64,000 nt of DNA from Cercophora sp. LCS_1 (Eukaryota; Ascomycota; Sordariomycetes; Sordariales; Lasiosphaeriaceae), in the NCBI GenBank assembly GCA_036250225.1, contig JAPZLL010000007.1, forward strand, positions 496,001-560,000. The letters run 5' to 3'. Both the position numbers and the translations under genes were made by a program. This document shows, one piece after another, positions 31,898 through 43,542 of the stretch. Under the pieces are notes generated by a model. It was not told where the DNA came from, ran no database searches, and saw nothing but the letters and a program-made list of their open reading frames with translations. How positions within the stretch are numbered: the stretch's first letter is position 1; every line of letters begins with the position of its first letter.

Positions 31898-32668
31898 ATG
31901 GGGAATACCTCCTCAAGCCGCGTAACAGCGCAAGACAAGTAAATAATTTCCCATTTCGTTTCCAATTGCCATTATCATTCCCATCCCCCGCTTCCCTGAA
32001 CCAGGCGCTATGTACTGACCGCCCACCTCCCCCCCCTTAGAGCAATCTACGACCTCAAAACGCAACGCGACAAGCTGCACCAGTACCAAAAACGCATCAC
32101 AATACTCACAAACAAAGAAACCGAAATCGCGAAGCAGATGCTAGCAGCAGGCGACAAGAAGCGCGCGCTGCTAGCCCTCCGACGCAAAAAGTACCAAGAA
32201 TCGCTACTCGCCAAGACCGACACCCAGCTCGAGCAGCTGGAGAAGCTAACAGCGAGCGTCGAGTTTGCGCTGATCCAAAAGGATGTCGTCTTTGGTCTGC
32301 AGCAGGGCACCAAAGTGCTGACCGAGATTCACAAGGAAATGGGCGGCATCGAGCACGTGGAGAAGCTGATGGGGGAGACGGCGGATGCGATTGCTTATCA
32401 AAAGGTACGGTTCCTCCTAGAAGTGTTCACGGGAAAGAAAGGGGCTAACGAGGAGCAGGAGGTCAGCGAGATGCTTGGGGGGCGAATGTCGAACCAGGAC
32501 GAGGAGGAAGTCGAGGATGAGCTTGCGGCGTTGGAGAGGGAATTGAATGGGAGAGAGGAGGCATTGCAGCAACCTTTGCCGAGTGTGCCGGACACACAAC
32601 TACCGGAAAGGAAGAGTGTGGAAGAAGGCACAAGAGAACCAGAGCGGAGGCAGGCCATGTTGGCCTGA
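31898..32668 (+). CDS. vps20: ESCRT-III subunit Vps20 (CHMP6)
   Basis: Model join(31898..31938, 32041..32404, 32459..32668), 204 aa. Vps20 nucleates the ESCRT-III Snf7 filament on endosomes, linking ESCRT-II to Snf7. The start MGNTSSSR fits N-myristoylation at Gly2, a Vps20 hallmark. Exon 2 carries the Snf7 core helices (AIYDLKTQRDKLHQYQKRI, KRALLALRRKKYQESLL, LEQLEKLTASVEFALIQKDVVFGLQQGTKVL). The second intron (54 bp, GTACGG, GCTAACG branch, GAGCAG) interrupts AIAYQK|EVSEMLGGRMSNQDEEEVEDELAALE, and only the spliced form keeps this conserved segment continuous. It is stop-free and a multiple of three, so retention would be silent to the frame. The C-terminal tail (LPSVPDTQLPERK) may be MIM-like for Vps4. 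Convergent with the DUF2293 gene. Confidence 0.92.
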
Positions 32669-33129
32669 GACACAACCCATTTGTTTCTTGTATAGAGGTG
32701 GCTGAGAACTGGAGCATGGACACTTGGATAATCCTGCATGGGCACTGCGTTGTTTGATTCATGAAATAGATACCCGATTTCAATTGCTCCTGCCCTTGCT
32801 CGGAATATACTACCGCGGGAGCTGTAGGTGCCGCTATTGACAAACCAGCAGCACCTTTTGGTATCTCCGAATGAAGCGCCCCATGGTATCTCCGAATGTA
32901 GAATCCCTCCAGTACGTGCAACGGCCCGGTGCAAGACCGCAGCTTCGAATGCTGGCTGAACGCCGTTCCAATGCGAACCTAAACATGCATCCACCCATAG
33001 GTATCAATGCTAAACCCACACAAAATCCCAACGCCTTGGCTCCTCCATGCTGACAGACCATGAAAACCGTTAAGTACTTCCAAGAAGAGGCTCGAACTAG
33101 GTATTGGCACTTGAAGCCTTTTCAGACCC
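32669..33129. other. Convergent 3' region, no gene seen
   Basis: 461 bp between the stops of vps20 and the DUF2293 gene. A short imperfect repeat (GGTATCTCCGAATG twice, at about 32858 and 32885) lies in it. No coding signal. Confidence 0.45.
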
Positions 33130-36044
33130 TCAAGCCCTGCGGTTGATGACGATCACTCCGTCACTTCTGGTGGCAGGCTGATCGGTTGGAGTATGGTAAA
33201 GAGGGTTCGGGTATGGCGCTGGCTCCGGCGCCAGTGAGGGCGGATGGGCTCGGTAGACCACTCTCTCTTCCTCATAAGAAACGGGTTGCCGCACATGACC
33301 GGTGACTTCGCGCCTGTTCGGGGTTAGAACGATGGTGACGGGGAAAGGGAATAGATGTAGAATACTGACATATGCTCGACCGGGACATACTCGATCCCCA
33401 CGACACGCTCTTGCCGTTGAACAGGTCCGCTAGGCCCGATAGACATTCTAGCATGAGCTGGCGCGCTGACCTGCCGATACACCGGCTCCTCTATCCTCGC
33501 CACCACTCGCTCCACTCTATGAAGCGGCACGGACGCAGGTTGCGAGACGATTTGGCGACCGCCGTCAAACCCACGAGCAGCGTCGTAAGCCGCAGATTCC
33601 CTGGGCCAGAGGCCATACCTCTCTTCGTTTCCTGGGACTGAAGATGCCTCATAGCGGCGAGGGAACTTGTTCGTGACCCTCACAATCTCGCCGAAGTCGT
33701 CAGCCATTGCCTGAGCTGGGCTTAGGTAGCCAGCTCTATTCTCAACTCGCCGGGGTTGCCCGTCGTCAAAGTGGGCAGGACGTAAAGCTTGAGAATTGAA
33801 CATATCCCTACCAAGAGGTCTTTGGTCTAGATAAGATGCAGTGGCAAACTGTCGCGGTGGTAAACGATCATCCTGGACTAGAATCGGGTTCCGCTCCGAT
33901 CTAAGGGGTGCATCGTCGTCTTCAATCCAAATAGGCCGAGACTCCGACCTACGGGGCGGCCTCACATCGTGGACTAAGGAGCCACTGCGGTATCCTGGTT
34001 GACGGTTGTTGCCGACCATGTCCATGGGACTGTAATCCCTTCTCGCCGAGCGGGAGTGCGGACTTACCGGTGTCACATTCTCCCGAAACGCAGCTGGCGC
34101 CAGCGGCAGTGGCGCGGGATCATACCGTCTAGTCAAGGTGATGAAATCCTGGTTTTCGGAAAGCCGGTGACCGCTCGCTGTGTTGACTCCGCCGTGCCCA
34201 AGGGGACCGGGGTGGTATGAGATGGCCTCCGTCTGGTGTCTGGGGACCGGAGGATGGGTCTGAAGTGCCTGACTACGCGCCGAGCTAGGGAATTGCACAG
34301 GAAACTGGGCACCCTCAGGAGAATACGGCTCTATAGACCTGACCAGATGGTCCTTAAGAACCTGGTTCGAAGACCGCGCATGCTCCACTACTACATCGGT
34401 AGGGAGAACAATACCCGGCCTAACTGTAGGCCAGGGATTACCGCCAAATGTAGGTTGGGAAGGCAGCTTCGGCGACTCAAGGTGCCATGTGTTGGCCCTG
34501 GTACCATGATGGTCATAAGCGGCCGGGTGCTCGGCGGCTCGCAAAGGCTGTGCGGGTCCATTCAATGGCCCACTGGCAGTCATATGCGTGCCAGCACGTT
34601 CTGGGTCACCAGCGCGCTGTCGGTTGCGTTCGAGTGCCTCATTCCAGGCCCTATCGCGAGCAGCCTGGTAACGACTAAAGCCGCGTTGTGCTCGTCTAGC
34701 TTCCCGGCGATCTTTTCTTGCAAGCTTCGACTTGCGTCCAGCGTGGTGAGCCCGCGGGCGGCTGTCTCCACGTCGGTAAGCAGCTGCTTGTGCAGGCTTC
34801 TGGCCTGAAGCAGCCATGACCGGTGAAGTTGCCCCTGCTGGATCTTGGACTGATGATGCCAGGCCCGGAGGAATATCGCCCAGAGTCAGTAGACCCGGTG
34901 CTCGACGCGGGCTGAGGACAACTGACGAAGGGGTGTCCGAAGACTCATCCTCATCGTCACCGTCCTCATCTTCGTCGTCACTCTCAGAATCCGAAATAAC
35001 AACCACCTCGCAGAGAATCTCATCCAGCTGATCACGGCCAGTCTCTTCATCTCCTCGCCACTTAACGAGTATGTCGAGACAGATCGGTTCTACCGTCTTT
35101 CTGGCGTTGTCCCACGTGGTTTCACGAAGCAGCTTGTCGTATCTGGTATGGGTGTGGCGGATATGGGCGAGAACAGCCAACTGGACCCGCCGAGACAGGC
35201 TGATATCGCGTGCAAGCCCAACCGGCGGGTCATCGTTGTCTTTCAGTTTCGCCAACCTTGCCTAAAGTTGAAGCAGACACCTAGTTGGAATTACTTGTCC
35301 GGAGCCTTTGGGGAAAGGTGCATACCTTATTGAACGCATGGTTGATGATCATCATCCGGTCCGTATTGGGGATTCGAGGAAACAAATCCCTTATGGCAGC
35401 GTCAGCCTGCTTGTCAATATCCTCTTGCTTCTCGGGTATAGGCTCGGGGACATCAGAATCTCCAATGAAAGAGAGCGCAGCATCCCCGAGATTCTCCTGC
35501 GCTTTCTCCACAATCGACTCGCGGAAGTGATACCCAACGCGATGCACGTGCTGGGTAAGCTCTTTCTCAAGGTGGCTGGGCGCTGCCTGCAAAAATGACT
35601 GTCAGAAGGACAACCCACAGTTGGGGCACTATCTCGGCGTTGCCGGCAACCAACCGTGACGATGAAGATCATAGCGTCTTGCTCACGGGAGAGCTCCTTG
35701 CACGCCGTTGTCAGCGCCGGATGGCCAGCGGAAACGAATAAGTATCCCGGAGGCGACCGGCGATCGTGGGTGAACTGTACTTGGTCAGCACAAGAGTCAA
35801 GGTGGTAAAGACGTCAGCTGCCGAGTCCCATTACCTGTATTTCGAGCTTCTTCTTCTTGTCCTTATTTTCCATAAACTCGTACCAGGATTTATGCTTGGA
35901 ACTTGGCTGGGGCCTCTCCAGTCGGCCAACAAGGCCTGGGGGTGCTGGCTTGTTCCAGTCAACATTTTTGCGGTCCTTTTTGTGACGGTCTTTGGCATGA
36001 TTGCCAGCAGCCGCTCCAGGGCCGCTCTTCTTTCCACTTCCCAT
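33130..36044 (-). CDS. DUF2293-domain protein
   Basis: Model complement(join(33130..33313, 33370..35261, 35326..35586, 35655..35774, 35835..36044)), 888 aa. The DUF2293 region is near residues 110-280 (FPRIPNTDRMMIINHAFNK, then ARLAKL after the intron, VQLAVLAHIRHTHTRYDKLLRETTWDNARKTVEPICLDILVKWRGDEE). This block is strongly conserved in filamentous fungi but has no known function. Before it lies a basic N-terminus (MGSGKKSGPG, HKKDRKNVDWNKPAPPG) and a strand-rich segment (SPPGYLFVSAGHPALTTACKELSREQDAMIFIV). After it come an acidic run and about 550 residues of disordered Arg/Pro/Ser-rich sequence. All four introns keep phase; the donor after IVT is a weak GTTGGT. The last intron splits ATG at 33370. 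Divergent from DHX35. Possibly nuclear (basic patches), by inference. Confidence 0.82.
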
Positions 36045-36839
36045 AATCTACTATCAGCTGCGCATTGCGTTGCGCTGCAGATATTGTGGAGGGAAGAGAC
36101 GAAGACACGCTGCTGGGAAGGTGAGTCCAGAGCAGATTCCCAAATACACTTGAGTGCTCAAGATGAAGGAAAAAAAAAATCCGCCAACCCTGCAATCTAT
36201 CCGAGAAATCAAGCAGGCCACTTGATTTCAAAGAGATGCACAGGAATGACTGAGGAAAAGAAAACGCAGCACAAATGGTCGAACGGTGGGTCTGGTAGTC
36301 AACTGCAGCCTTGAAGGATCAAGGAAGGAAACCAGGGACGCGACTTGTTTTGCGATACGATCAGCTCAATGAGATTTTTACATTGGGACCGGGCAAGTCG
36401 GGATGAATGGTGCCCGGATTTGCGATAGATGTTTGGGAAGGAAGGTGCGGCGGCTGTGAAAACAGATGGAGCAGGGTTTATCACATCGCGGGGCACCACA
36501 AGATTTCTGCCTAAGGCACCAGCCAGTTCGAGTTTCAAGTGCCACCACTCATCAAGCGGAAGTCACAAATCGCATCCAGCAAAGCTCCTTCCACTTCCGC
36601 GATCAGATCATCCCAGGCCATTAGAAACGCCAAGGCACTGTACTTTTGGGAAGTGCGATGGAATAACAGCAAGAGCTACAACTCCCTGGCACACATGGAT
36701 GCGCACAACCCGTCGCCCCCATCGTATATTCACTCTTGCATATTTGGAGTTGATGTTAGTATCGCAGGAGAAATCCTTTGGACCAAGCTATCATTCTTTG
36801 TCGGTTTGATTGCTCCGGTGAGATTTGGGAGTTTGCATC
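36045..36839. promoter_or_regulatory. Divergent intergenic region of the DUF2293 gene and DHX35
   Basis: 795 bp between ATGs. Overlapping frames on the plus strand (36429-36886) have no support. No gene seen. Confidence 0.4.
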
Positions 36840-38887
36840 ATGGAGGACCTAGATTTGGGGTCAACCTACATTCCGGCCCTGCATAAGCCGGTAGCTCTTT
36901 TGCCTATTGCCAGGCATCGAGAAGCCCTGCTGTACATGATTGAAACGTATTCCGTAACCATAGTTGTTGGGCAAACAGGATCCGGTAAAAGCACACAGAT
37001 TCCTCGCTTTCTGGAACAGGCCGGATGGTGCTCTGAAGGGAAGATCATCGGCATCACGCAGGTACGTCAACCAACAACACCTTCATTTGCGCATACTAAC
37101 TCATCAAGCCACGACGCGTTGCTACAACAACAGTCGCTGCTAGGGTTGCTGATGAGTTTAACTGCGAGATCGGCAAGGAGGTGGGCTACTCGATTCGATT
37201 TGAAGATGTCACTTCTGCAGCCACCCGCATCAAGTTCCTTACCGACGGTCTTCTCATCAGGGAGGCCCTCGTGGACCCTCTTCTCTCCCGATACTCTGTC
37301 ATTATGGTCGATGAAGCACACGAGAGGTCTATCAGCTCCGACATCCTGCTGGGACTTCTGAAGAAAATCCGCAAAAGGAGACCTGAGCTAAGGATCATTA
37401 TCAGCAGCGCAACCTTGCAGGCAGAAGATTTTTGCAACTTCTTCTCTGAAAATGGTCAAGACAAAACCCCCAGCGCGGGGGGAGAAGGGGAAAGGGTTGC
37501 ATCCATCATCAGCTTGGAAGGGAGGACGTATCCCATCGACATTCTGTACCTGGAAACACCTGCCGAGGACTACCTTGAGAAGGCGGTGTCCACTGTCCTC
37601 GATATCCACACAAATGAGCCCAAGGGGGACATACTTGTTTTCCTCACGGGCAGGGACGAGATTGACCAGGCCGTGCAAGCAGTTGTGGAACGATCAGCGC
37701 AACTACCTCCGGGCTCCGAAAGCATCTTGCCTTTGCCGCTGTATGCTGGCCTCACCACAGAGCAGCAGATGTATGTGTTTGAAGAGGCCCCGGCCAATTT
37801 CCGGAAAGTAATATTTGCGACCAACATTGCCGAGGCCTCGGTGACAATCGAGGGCGTTGTGTATGTGGTTGATTCTGGTTTCGTCAAGCTCAGAGCATAT
37901 AATCCGCGAACGGGAATCGAGTCTTTGACGGTGACTCCGGTCTCCAAGGCATCCGCAGCGCAACGTGCTGGACGAGCAGGCAGGACGAAACCGGGAAAAT
38001 GCTTCAGGCTGTACACAGAGGAAGCTCACCAAAACTTACCAGATGCCAACGTCCCGGAGATTCAACGATCCAACCTCGCCCCGTTTATTCTTCAGCTCAA
38101 GGCGCTCGGCATCGACAACGTCTTGAGATTTGACTTTCTAACGCCGCCTCCAGCCGAGTTGATGACTCGGGCACTCGAGCTCCTCTACTCCCTCGGAGCC
38201 CTAGATGACTACGCGAAGCTGACGAAACCGCTGGGACTGAGAATGGCCGAGCTGGCGGTTGAGCCGATGATGGCCAAGACATTGCTGGTTGCGCCGTCTT
38301 TTGGCTGTCTGAGCGAGATTCTAACAATTGCAGCGATGACGAGCCTGGGTGGCAGCATCTGGATTCAGCATGAGGGGGAGAAGAAAAAGATGGAGAGCGC
38401 AAGGCGAAAGTTCGCTACTGAAGAGGGCGATCATCTCACCCTCCTCAACGTCTACCAAGCATTTGTGACAAAAGGTCGCAAGGAGTCTCGGTTTTGTCAC
38501 GAGAACCTCATCAACTTCAAGACCATGACACGGGCCGTGAGCATCAGGGCGCAGTTGAAGCGCTATCTTGAGCGTTTTGGGGTCAGCGTCGACGAGTCTT
38601 TGGCAACACCCGCTTTGGTGAACAAATCCGATCAGATCCGAAGGTGTCTGACAACCGGTTATTTTGCGCATGCTGCGAGGATGCAGGCGGATGGTACGTT
38701 TAGAAATGTGTCGGGGACAACAACGCTCCACGCACACCCGAGCTCTATCATGTTCAACCGCAAAGCCGACTGGGTTATTTTCCACGAGATCATGGAAACT
38801 GGCAGCAAAACGTTCATCCGCGATATCTCAAAGATTGAGAAGAGCTGGCTCCTGGAGTACGCACCCGAGTTTTACAAGACAAGTTGA
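36840..38887 (+). CDS. dhx35: DEAH-box RNA helicase DHX35
   Basis: Model join(36840..37061, 37109..38887), 666 aa. All helicase motifs are present in order: I GQTGSGKST (44-52), Ia PRRVATTT (at the splice), II DEAH (142-145), III SAT, IV VFLTGRDEI, V TNIAEASVTIEG and VI QRAGRAGRTKPGKCFRLYT. The winged-helix/ratchet (HA2) region follows (LAPFILQLKALGIDNVLRFDF, PPPAELMTRALELLYSLGALDD), then the OB-fold end (LHAHPSSIMFNRKADWVIFHEIMETG). The N-terminus MEDLDLGSTYIPALHKPVALLPIARHRE lacks the RS extension of Prp22/Prp16 and fits DHX35, a spliceosome-associated helicase of humans and many fungi that S. cerevisiae lacks. The intron is 47 bp, with a GTACGT donor and an ATACTAAC branch. Confidence 0.92.
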
Positions 38888-41081
38888 CCTCCGCGCGGGA
38901 GCACATACTGCGTAATGCCTACCACAGGCGCTGTTCTGCTGGAGGATGCAAGGCACAGGGAGTTGTGGGTAGGCAGGCTTGACATGGTCCCTGTGCCAAG
39001 TTGGCAACGCAAACATGTCCCCACACGATCTCCAGCAAGTTGGAGAGGCGGAGAGCTGAGGGCAAGGCAATAGCGTAACGACAGAATACGACGGTGGCTA
39101 CTGTGCAACATCACCCGCATCTGAAGCACTGGATAGCGGTGGTGAGACGCGGAGCGAGAGAAGGAGCCGGCCGTGTGCTTCTGTCCCCTGGCGCACAGCA
39201 GGTTACCATCGACGACCAACTCTGCTGACCGGCTGCAGCGCATTGTTACCGCATCATAAAGTCAACGGGCGAGGTAATTCCAGGAGCATAGATGACATTT
39301 GACAGATATTTATTGCGTCAATTATACCGGGCTCAGTATGTTGGGGGCGGGATGTTGGCGAGATGGGAAACGGACGGGGGCCCGAAACTTCCATGGCCCA
39401 TCCCTGAGATCATTGAGAGCTCGACTTCACACATTTCGTGTTGCAAAGACAAAGTCGACAGGCTGGAACATTGGCAGCTGTTGGATGCATGTGTTGCTGA
39501 GCTGAGTCGACGGGCCACAACAGACTCTCCCTTTCTCACTGTCTGTCAAGGCTGGCCTGTGAGTCTCATGCAACCGCATGGCTTTTCAGGTTCGTGATGA
39601 GCCACTGCAGGAGGTGTGCACATTGTTTGTGCGCCCTGATAACGCAGCAGCGGGCTGTTCGGGCCTTATGTCAACCGCTATTTGTAGATCTTTACCGGGT
39701 TAGCGAAATATTGGCGACGCATGTAAGCGCGGCTCCTCGCAACGCGTCTGATGTCAACATCAGAGCAACAGTTCGTCCAAACTCCAAAGTTTCCTCCGAT
39801 TCCTCGTTCGTGCCATTGAAGGGGATCATGAACGCGAGAGGAGAACCGTTTTCAAGGCACGAGTTCCAGACCGATGCGCTGGCGACCGTTGTGGAGGAGA
39901 CCCCTGATCGAATATGGCATCTCATCTCGCCAATGTACCGCTTTGGTGGATTTTGTCAGCGCTGGTACCTGCGCGGCCCGGGGCTTGACGCAGCAGCGCA
40001 AGGGTTCCGCCCGTTGTGCCAACCAGCGGGATTGGCGCCATCGCGCTGCCGGTTGTGGTGCCTTGCATAAAACAGATCCAGAGTGGGGATCGAAGCTTTC
40101 CTGACCTGCAATCGAGCTGCGTGAGTGGTCGAACGTTGGACGCCGCGCCAGAATTGTGCACGCTGGTGCAGCTGCTCGGCTGTTGAAGCCACAGATAGCC
40201 TGCAGAGAAATACTGGGTCATTTTACAGCTGCCAGCCATTCACGGCGCGTGGAGCGACAAGGACCCCTGCGCGGTAAAATTAGCAATTTCTATTCGTCCA
40301 CTGCCTGGACGGGCTCCTCATCAAGGAAACAAGAGCTGCCTCTCCCAGAGGGGCCATGCGATCCCTTTCTCGTCACGGAGATTTGGGGACCAGCCGAAGG
40401 GAAGAGCCCTGTTTGTCGTCGTTTCCAGGCCCTGAGCTCCGCCGAGGACCACTCAACTTCCCTCAACCCGTCAAAACTAATCCTAATCCCTAATCGTAGT
40501 CACTCTTTACCTCACTTTCGCTCTCTTTCCTGTCCTGTCACCACCTTCACCACCCCGAGTTCAGACGGCTACCAACTTCACCGTCTCTTGACGCGTGGTT
40601 CACTCCTTCCTTCGCCGTCTTTTCTCACTGCCTGCCAGCGGGCGCGCCATTCATTTCAGCAGCTTGACAGCTATCCGACGAGACGAACGAGACGACCTGT
40701 CCCCTTTCTCCGTCACGACATTCTTTTGCGCCTTCGGTTCCTGTATCGACATCGAGCCGGTCCATTCATTCCCAACTGCCCGCTGCGCACCTTCTGGCAT
40801 TGAACTCACTGCAGCATCCTCAACTTCAACTTTACGACGCGGATCCACGACGAGGCTTCAGCTCTCCCCGTCCATCTCCGCTCGCTCAGGATCAGCATTT
40901 CGTGGTACGACCGTTATGACAGCATTAATCCGTGGTATCTAAGATCAGCATTCTACCACCATTTCCCGCAAATACTGAACCCAGCCGCTTTACAAGACGA
41001 CAATTCCTTGCTTCTTCCAGGACATTGGTTCAATAAACTGGTACACGTGTGGAGGGGAGGATATAATCAGGGATTGCCAAA
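38888..41081. other. 2.2 kb intergenic, no gene supported
   Basis: From the DHX35 stop to the next ATG. Frames here lack family resemblance or splice support. From about 40430 the plus strand becomes strongly C/T-rich (for example 40500-40560), the usual look of a fungal core promoter and 5' leader for the gene at 41082. Confidence 0.45.
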
Positions 41082-43542
41082 ATGGATGGGGTTATTGGAC
41101 CACGCGCCGTCCTAGGCCCCAGGGTACCATCGCCTCTCGTAGCCTCGGACGCGGCGACGATGCCAACTCGAACGTTGGGGAACTTCGCCTCGAGGATCAT
41201 GGGGCGAGCCCAGGAAACATGTGCTCAGGCAAACCTGTGCGAGAAGCCAGTAGGTGGTCAGACGATGACAGTCGCAATAGCATTGGGAGTGTGGTAAGTA
41301 GCGGTGAGCCCGATTGGTGACACTGAACTGACACACTTGTAGTATTCCTCTAGTCTCGGTCGTCTGCGTGCTTCTGTATCTGCACAGGCGCAGTGTTCAA
41401 AGACAGAGGATAGAAGACCGGGAGGACCCTCACAAATCCCTCGATTTTGGTCTGGGGGACAACCCCGGCGCTACCGGAGGCAAGTCGAAGCGGAAGAGCT
41501 ACCTCGGTAGAGAAAAGGGCGAACAGCCGCGATTCCAACGACAGCAGATGTCCATGGACATGAACCTCTCCAGCCCATATCTTCTGCCACCGAACATGCA
41601 CAATTCACGAGAGTCCCTTAACTCATTGGCTCGAACAATTGGAGGCGAGGCAGACCCCTACAGACCAGTCGCTGCTTATGCGGGTAGTGACGCTGGCTCG
41701 ATTCGGTCTCTCCCCAGAGGTCCCGACCGCTCCTCCCAGTACACACGCTCGAGCAGCCGCCAGGATACCGTACGTGGTTTGGGATCTCCCCAGAGCCCAC
41801 AAGGCGCATTCAGACCTCCTCCTCGTCAAAACTCTCTCCCGAAATCCAACTTGTCGTCACCCGAAGCTGCTCATGTGAAACGTGAAGACTCGTTCTCTGA
41901 GCCTGCATCGCCTCCTGCGCCAACCCCGAGGAATGAGCAGTTTACCTCGACACCTTATCCTGGTGACAACGAAATTGGCACCGCCATTCCGGAGCCCCCG
42001 GCACCGACACATCAAGTTGCGCGCAAGCCGATGGCGTCTCCAGCCCAGCCCAGCCCAGCTGACTCTGGGGTTGAGATGGGATACGATAATCCGTTTGAAG
42101 GGAAGCACGAGAGAGAAGAGTCAGCTGTTTTGCCACGACAGACTGTTGCAGGGTTGGGTCTTGTTGACGCCCCGGAAGCCGGAAAGATGTCAGCTCGCAC
42201 GTCTACATCATCGACCGACAGCTCGGTCCTCAACTCATTCCCGCTTCGCGGCCCATCTGCGCCCGCGACTGCGCCCATTATCGAGGAACCCTCGGACTAT
42301 TACGACTACACCCATGGGCAAGTGGAAACTGGGCCGAAGGACCCCCATGGTTTACAACCAGCCGACGAGGGCCGAGGTCGCACGATGCAGAGACAGTCTC
42401 ACCTTTTCGAACAACAGCAAGAAGCTCGGAAGAGCGGCTTGGGTGTTCCACAAGGAGACACCCGTCGGCTGTCAGTGGGCTTCCGTCCTCTTCCCCCAGA
42501 CGAGATCACCGAGTCCGAGGATCCTGAATACAGGGCAAACCGCATTCGTTCGTTCTATAAGGAGTACTTCGAAGGCGGTGATCCGTCCGAGATGCCGCCC
42601 GTCCCACCAATGCCTGCGCAACACCAACACCAAGCCCAGCGACAGACCAACGGCCAGCACCAAGGCAACAACTATTATGAGGACTACAGTGAGAACTATG
42701 GACAAGACCAGCCCTACTTCGACCCTGCAACCAACTCATTCGTCATGCCGTACGCCCAGCCAGTTACTCGTCGGGCCATGACTCCTCCCCCGTCCGGACA
42801 GAGATTCCCTGGTCCTCGCGGGCCTCCTCGCGGCTTCCACGGCTCCATGGGAGGCGGAAATATGAGAGGACCAGGACCGCGTGGACCTCCTCGGCCTGGA
42901 TCTTCAGTTTCCAACCAACGGGGCCCATCCCGACCAGGCTCAGCGGCATCGAGTGCTTGGGGACGGCAACGTGCGGGCTCGGCCTACTCAGGAAGCCACT
43001 ACGGAGGTGCTCCCAAGAAGCCCATTCCTCCTCCGGCCGACCTCAGCACTCTCCCAACCCCGTCAATGTTGAAGGACGACTCCTTCGCTCTCATGAACTC
43101 CATCGAGTTTGCACCGCCTGAGAGCTTCCAAAGCCGCGCTCGTGGGCGCTCCCAGAGCCCCATGGGCGAGCGTCGTGCTTATAAGCCCGCCGTCCCGGTT
43201 CATTCACCGCTGGTGAATGCCTTTGAGGAGCTTCCCACGCTGCCTAGCCCGTGAGTATCCAAACTTCTGCTTTGTATTCCCTACTGACATCGATGCAGGC
43301 ATCTGTTGCGCAAATCGAGCACCTTCACAGGCCTTGACTTTGCACCACCTCGGAAGTTTGTTGAGAACGACAACCGAAGCGAGACAGGCTCAATCCGCAG
43401 CAACAAGAGCGGGATTTCGGCTGTTCAGCTGGGCGCCATCCGCAACGGTGCCGGCCGAGTCAGCCGACTTCCCGGCGACACAATCTTCACGCAGACCGCC
43501 ATGCAAGACAAGCTGAAGCCCTCGTGGAACATGCGCGACTAA
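41082..43542 (+). CDS. Single-pass membrane protein with long disordered tail
   Basis: Model join(41082..41293, 41343..43250, 43299..43542), 787 aa. A single membrane helix is built across the first splice: TMTVAIALGV then CIPLVSVVCVLLYLHRR at about residues 60-85. It is followed at once by basic residues and then about 690 residues of cytosol-like disordered sequence. Conserved-looking islands are EDPHKSLDFGLGD, SMDMNLSSPYLLPP, SRESLNSLART, EYRANRIRSFYKEYFE, SSTFTGLDFAPPRKF and a C-terminus ending LKPSWNMRD. The middle has Gly-Pro-Arg repeats (GPRGPPRG, GPGPRGPPRPG). No signal peptide; an alternative ATG at 41160 (MPTRTLGNFASR) may be the true start. I recognise it only as a conserved filamentous-ascomycete protein. 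Many Ser-Pro sites suggest phosphorylation (inference). Confidence 0.8.

Noticed and set aside
40156..40803. 215-codon plus-strand frame upstream of the 41082 gene
   Set aside because: Composition follows the C/T-rich leader; no conserved motif and no in-frame splice to the downstream gene.
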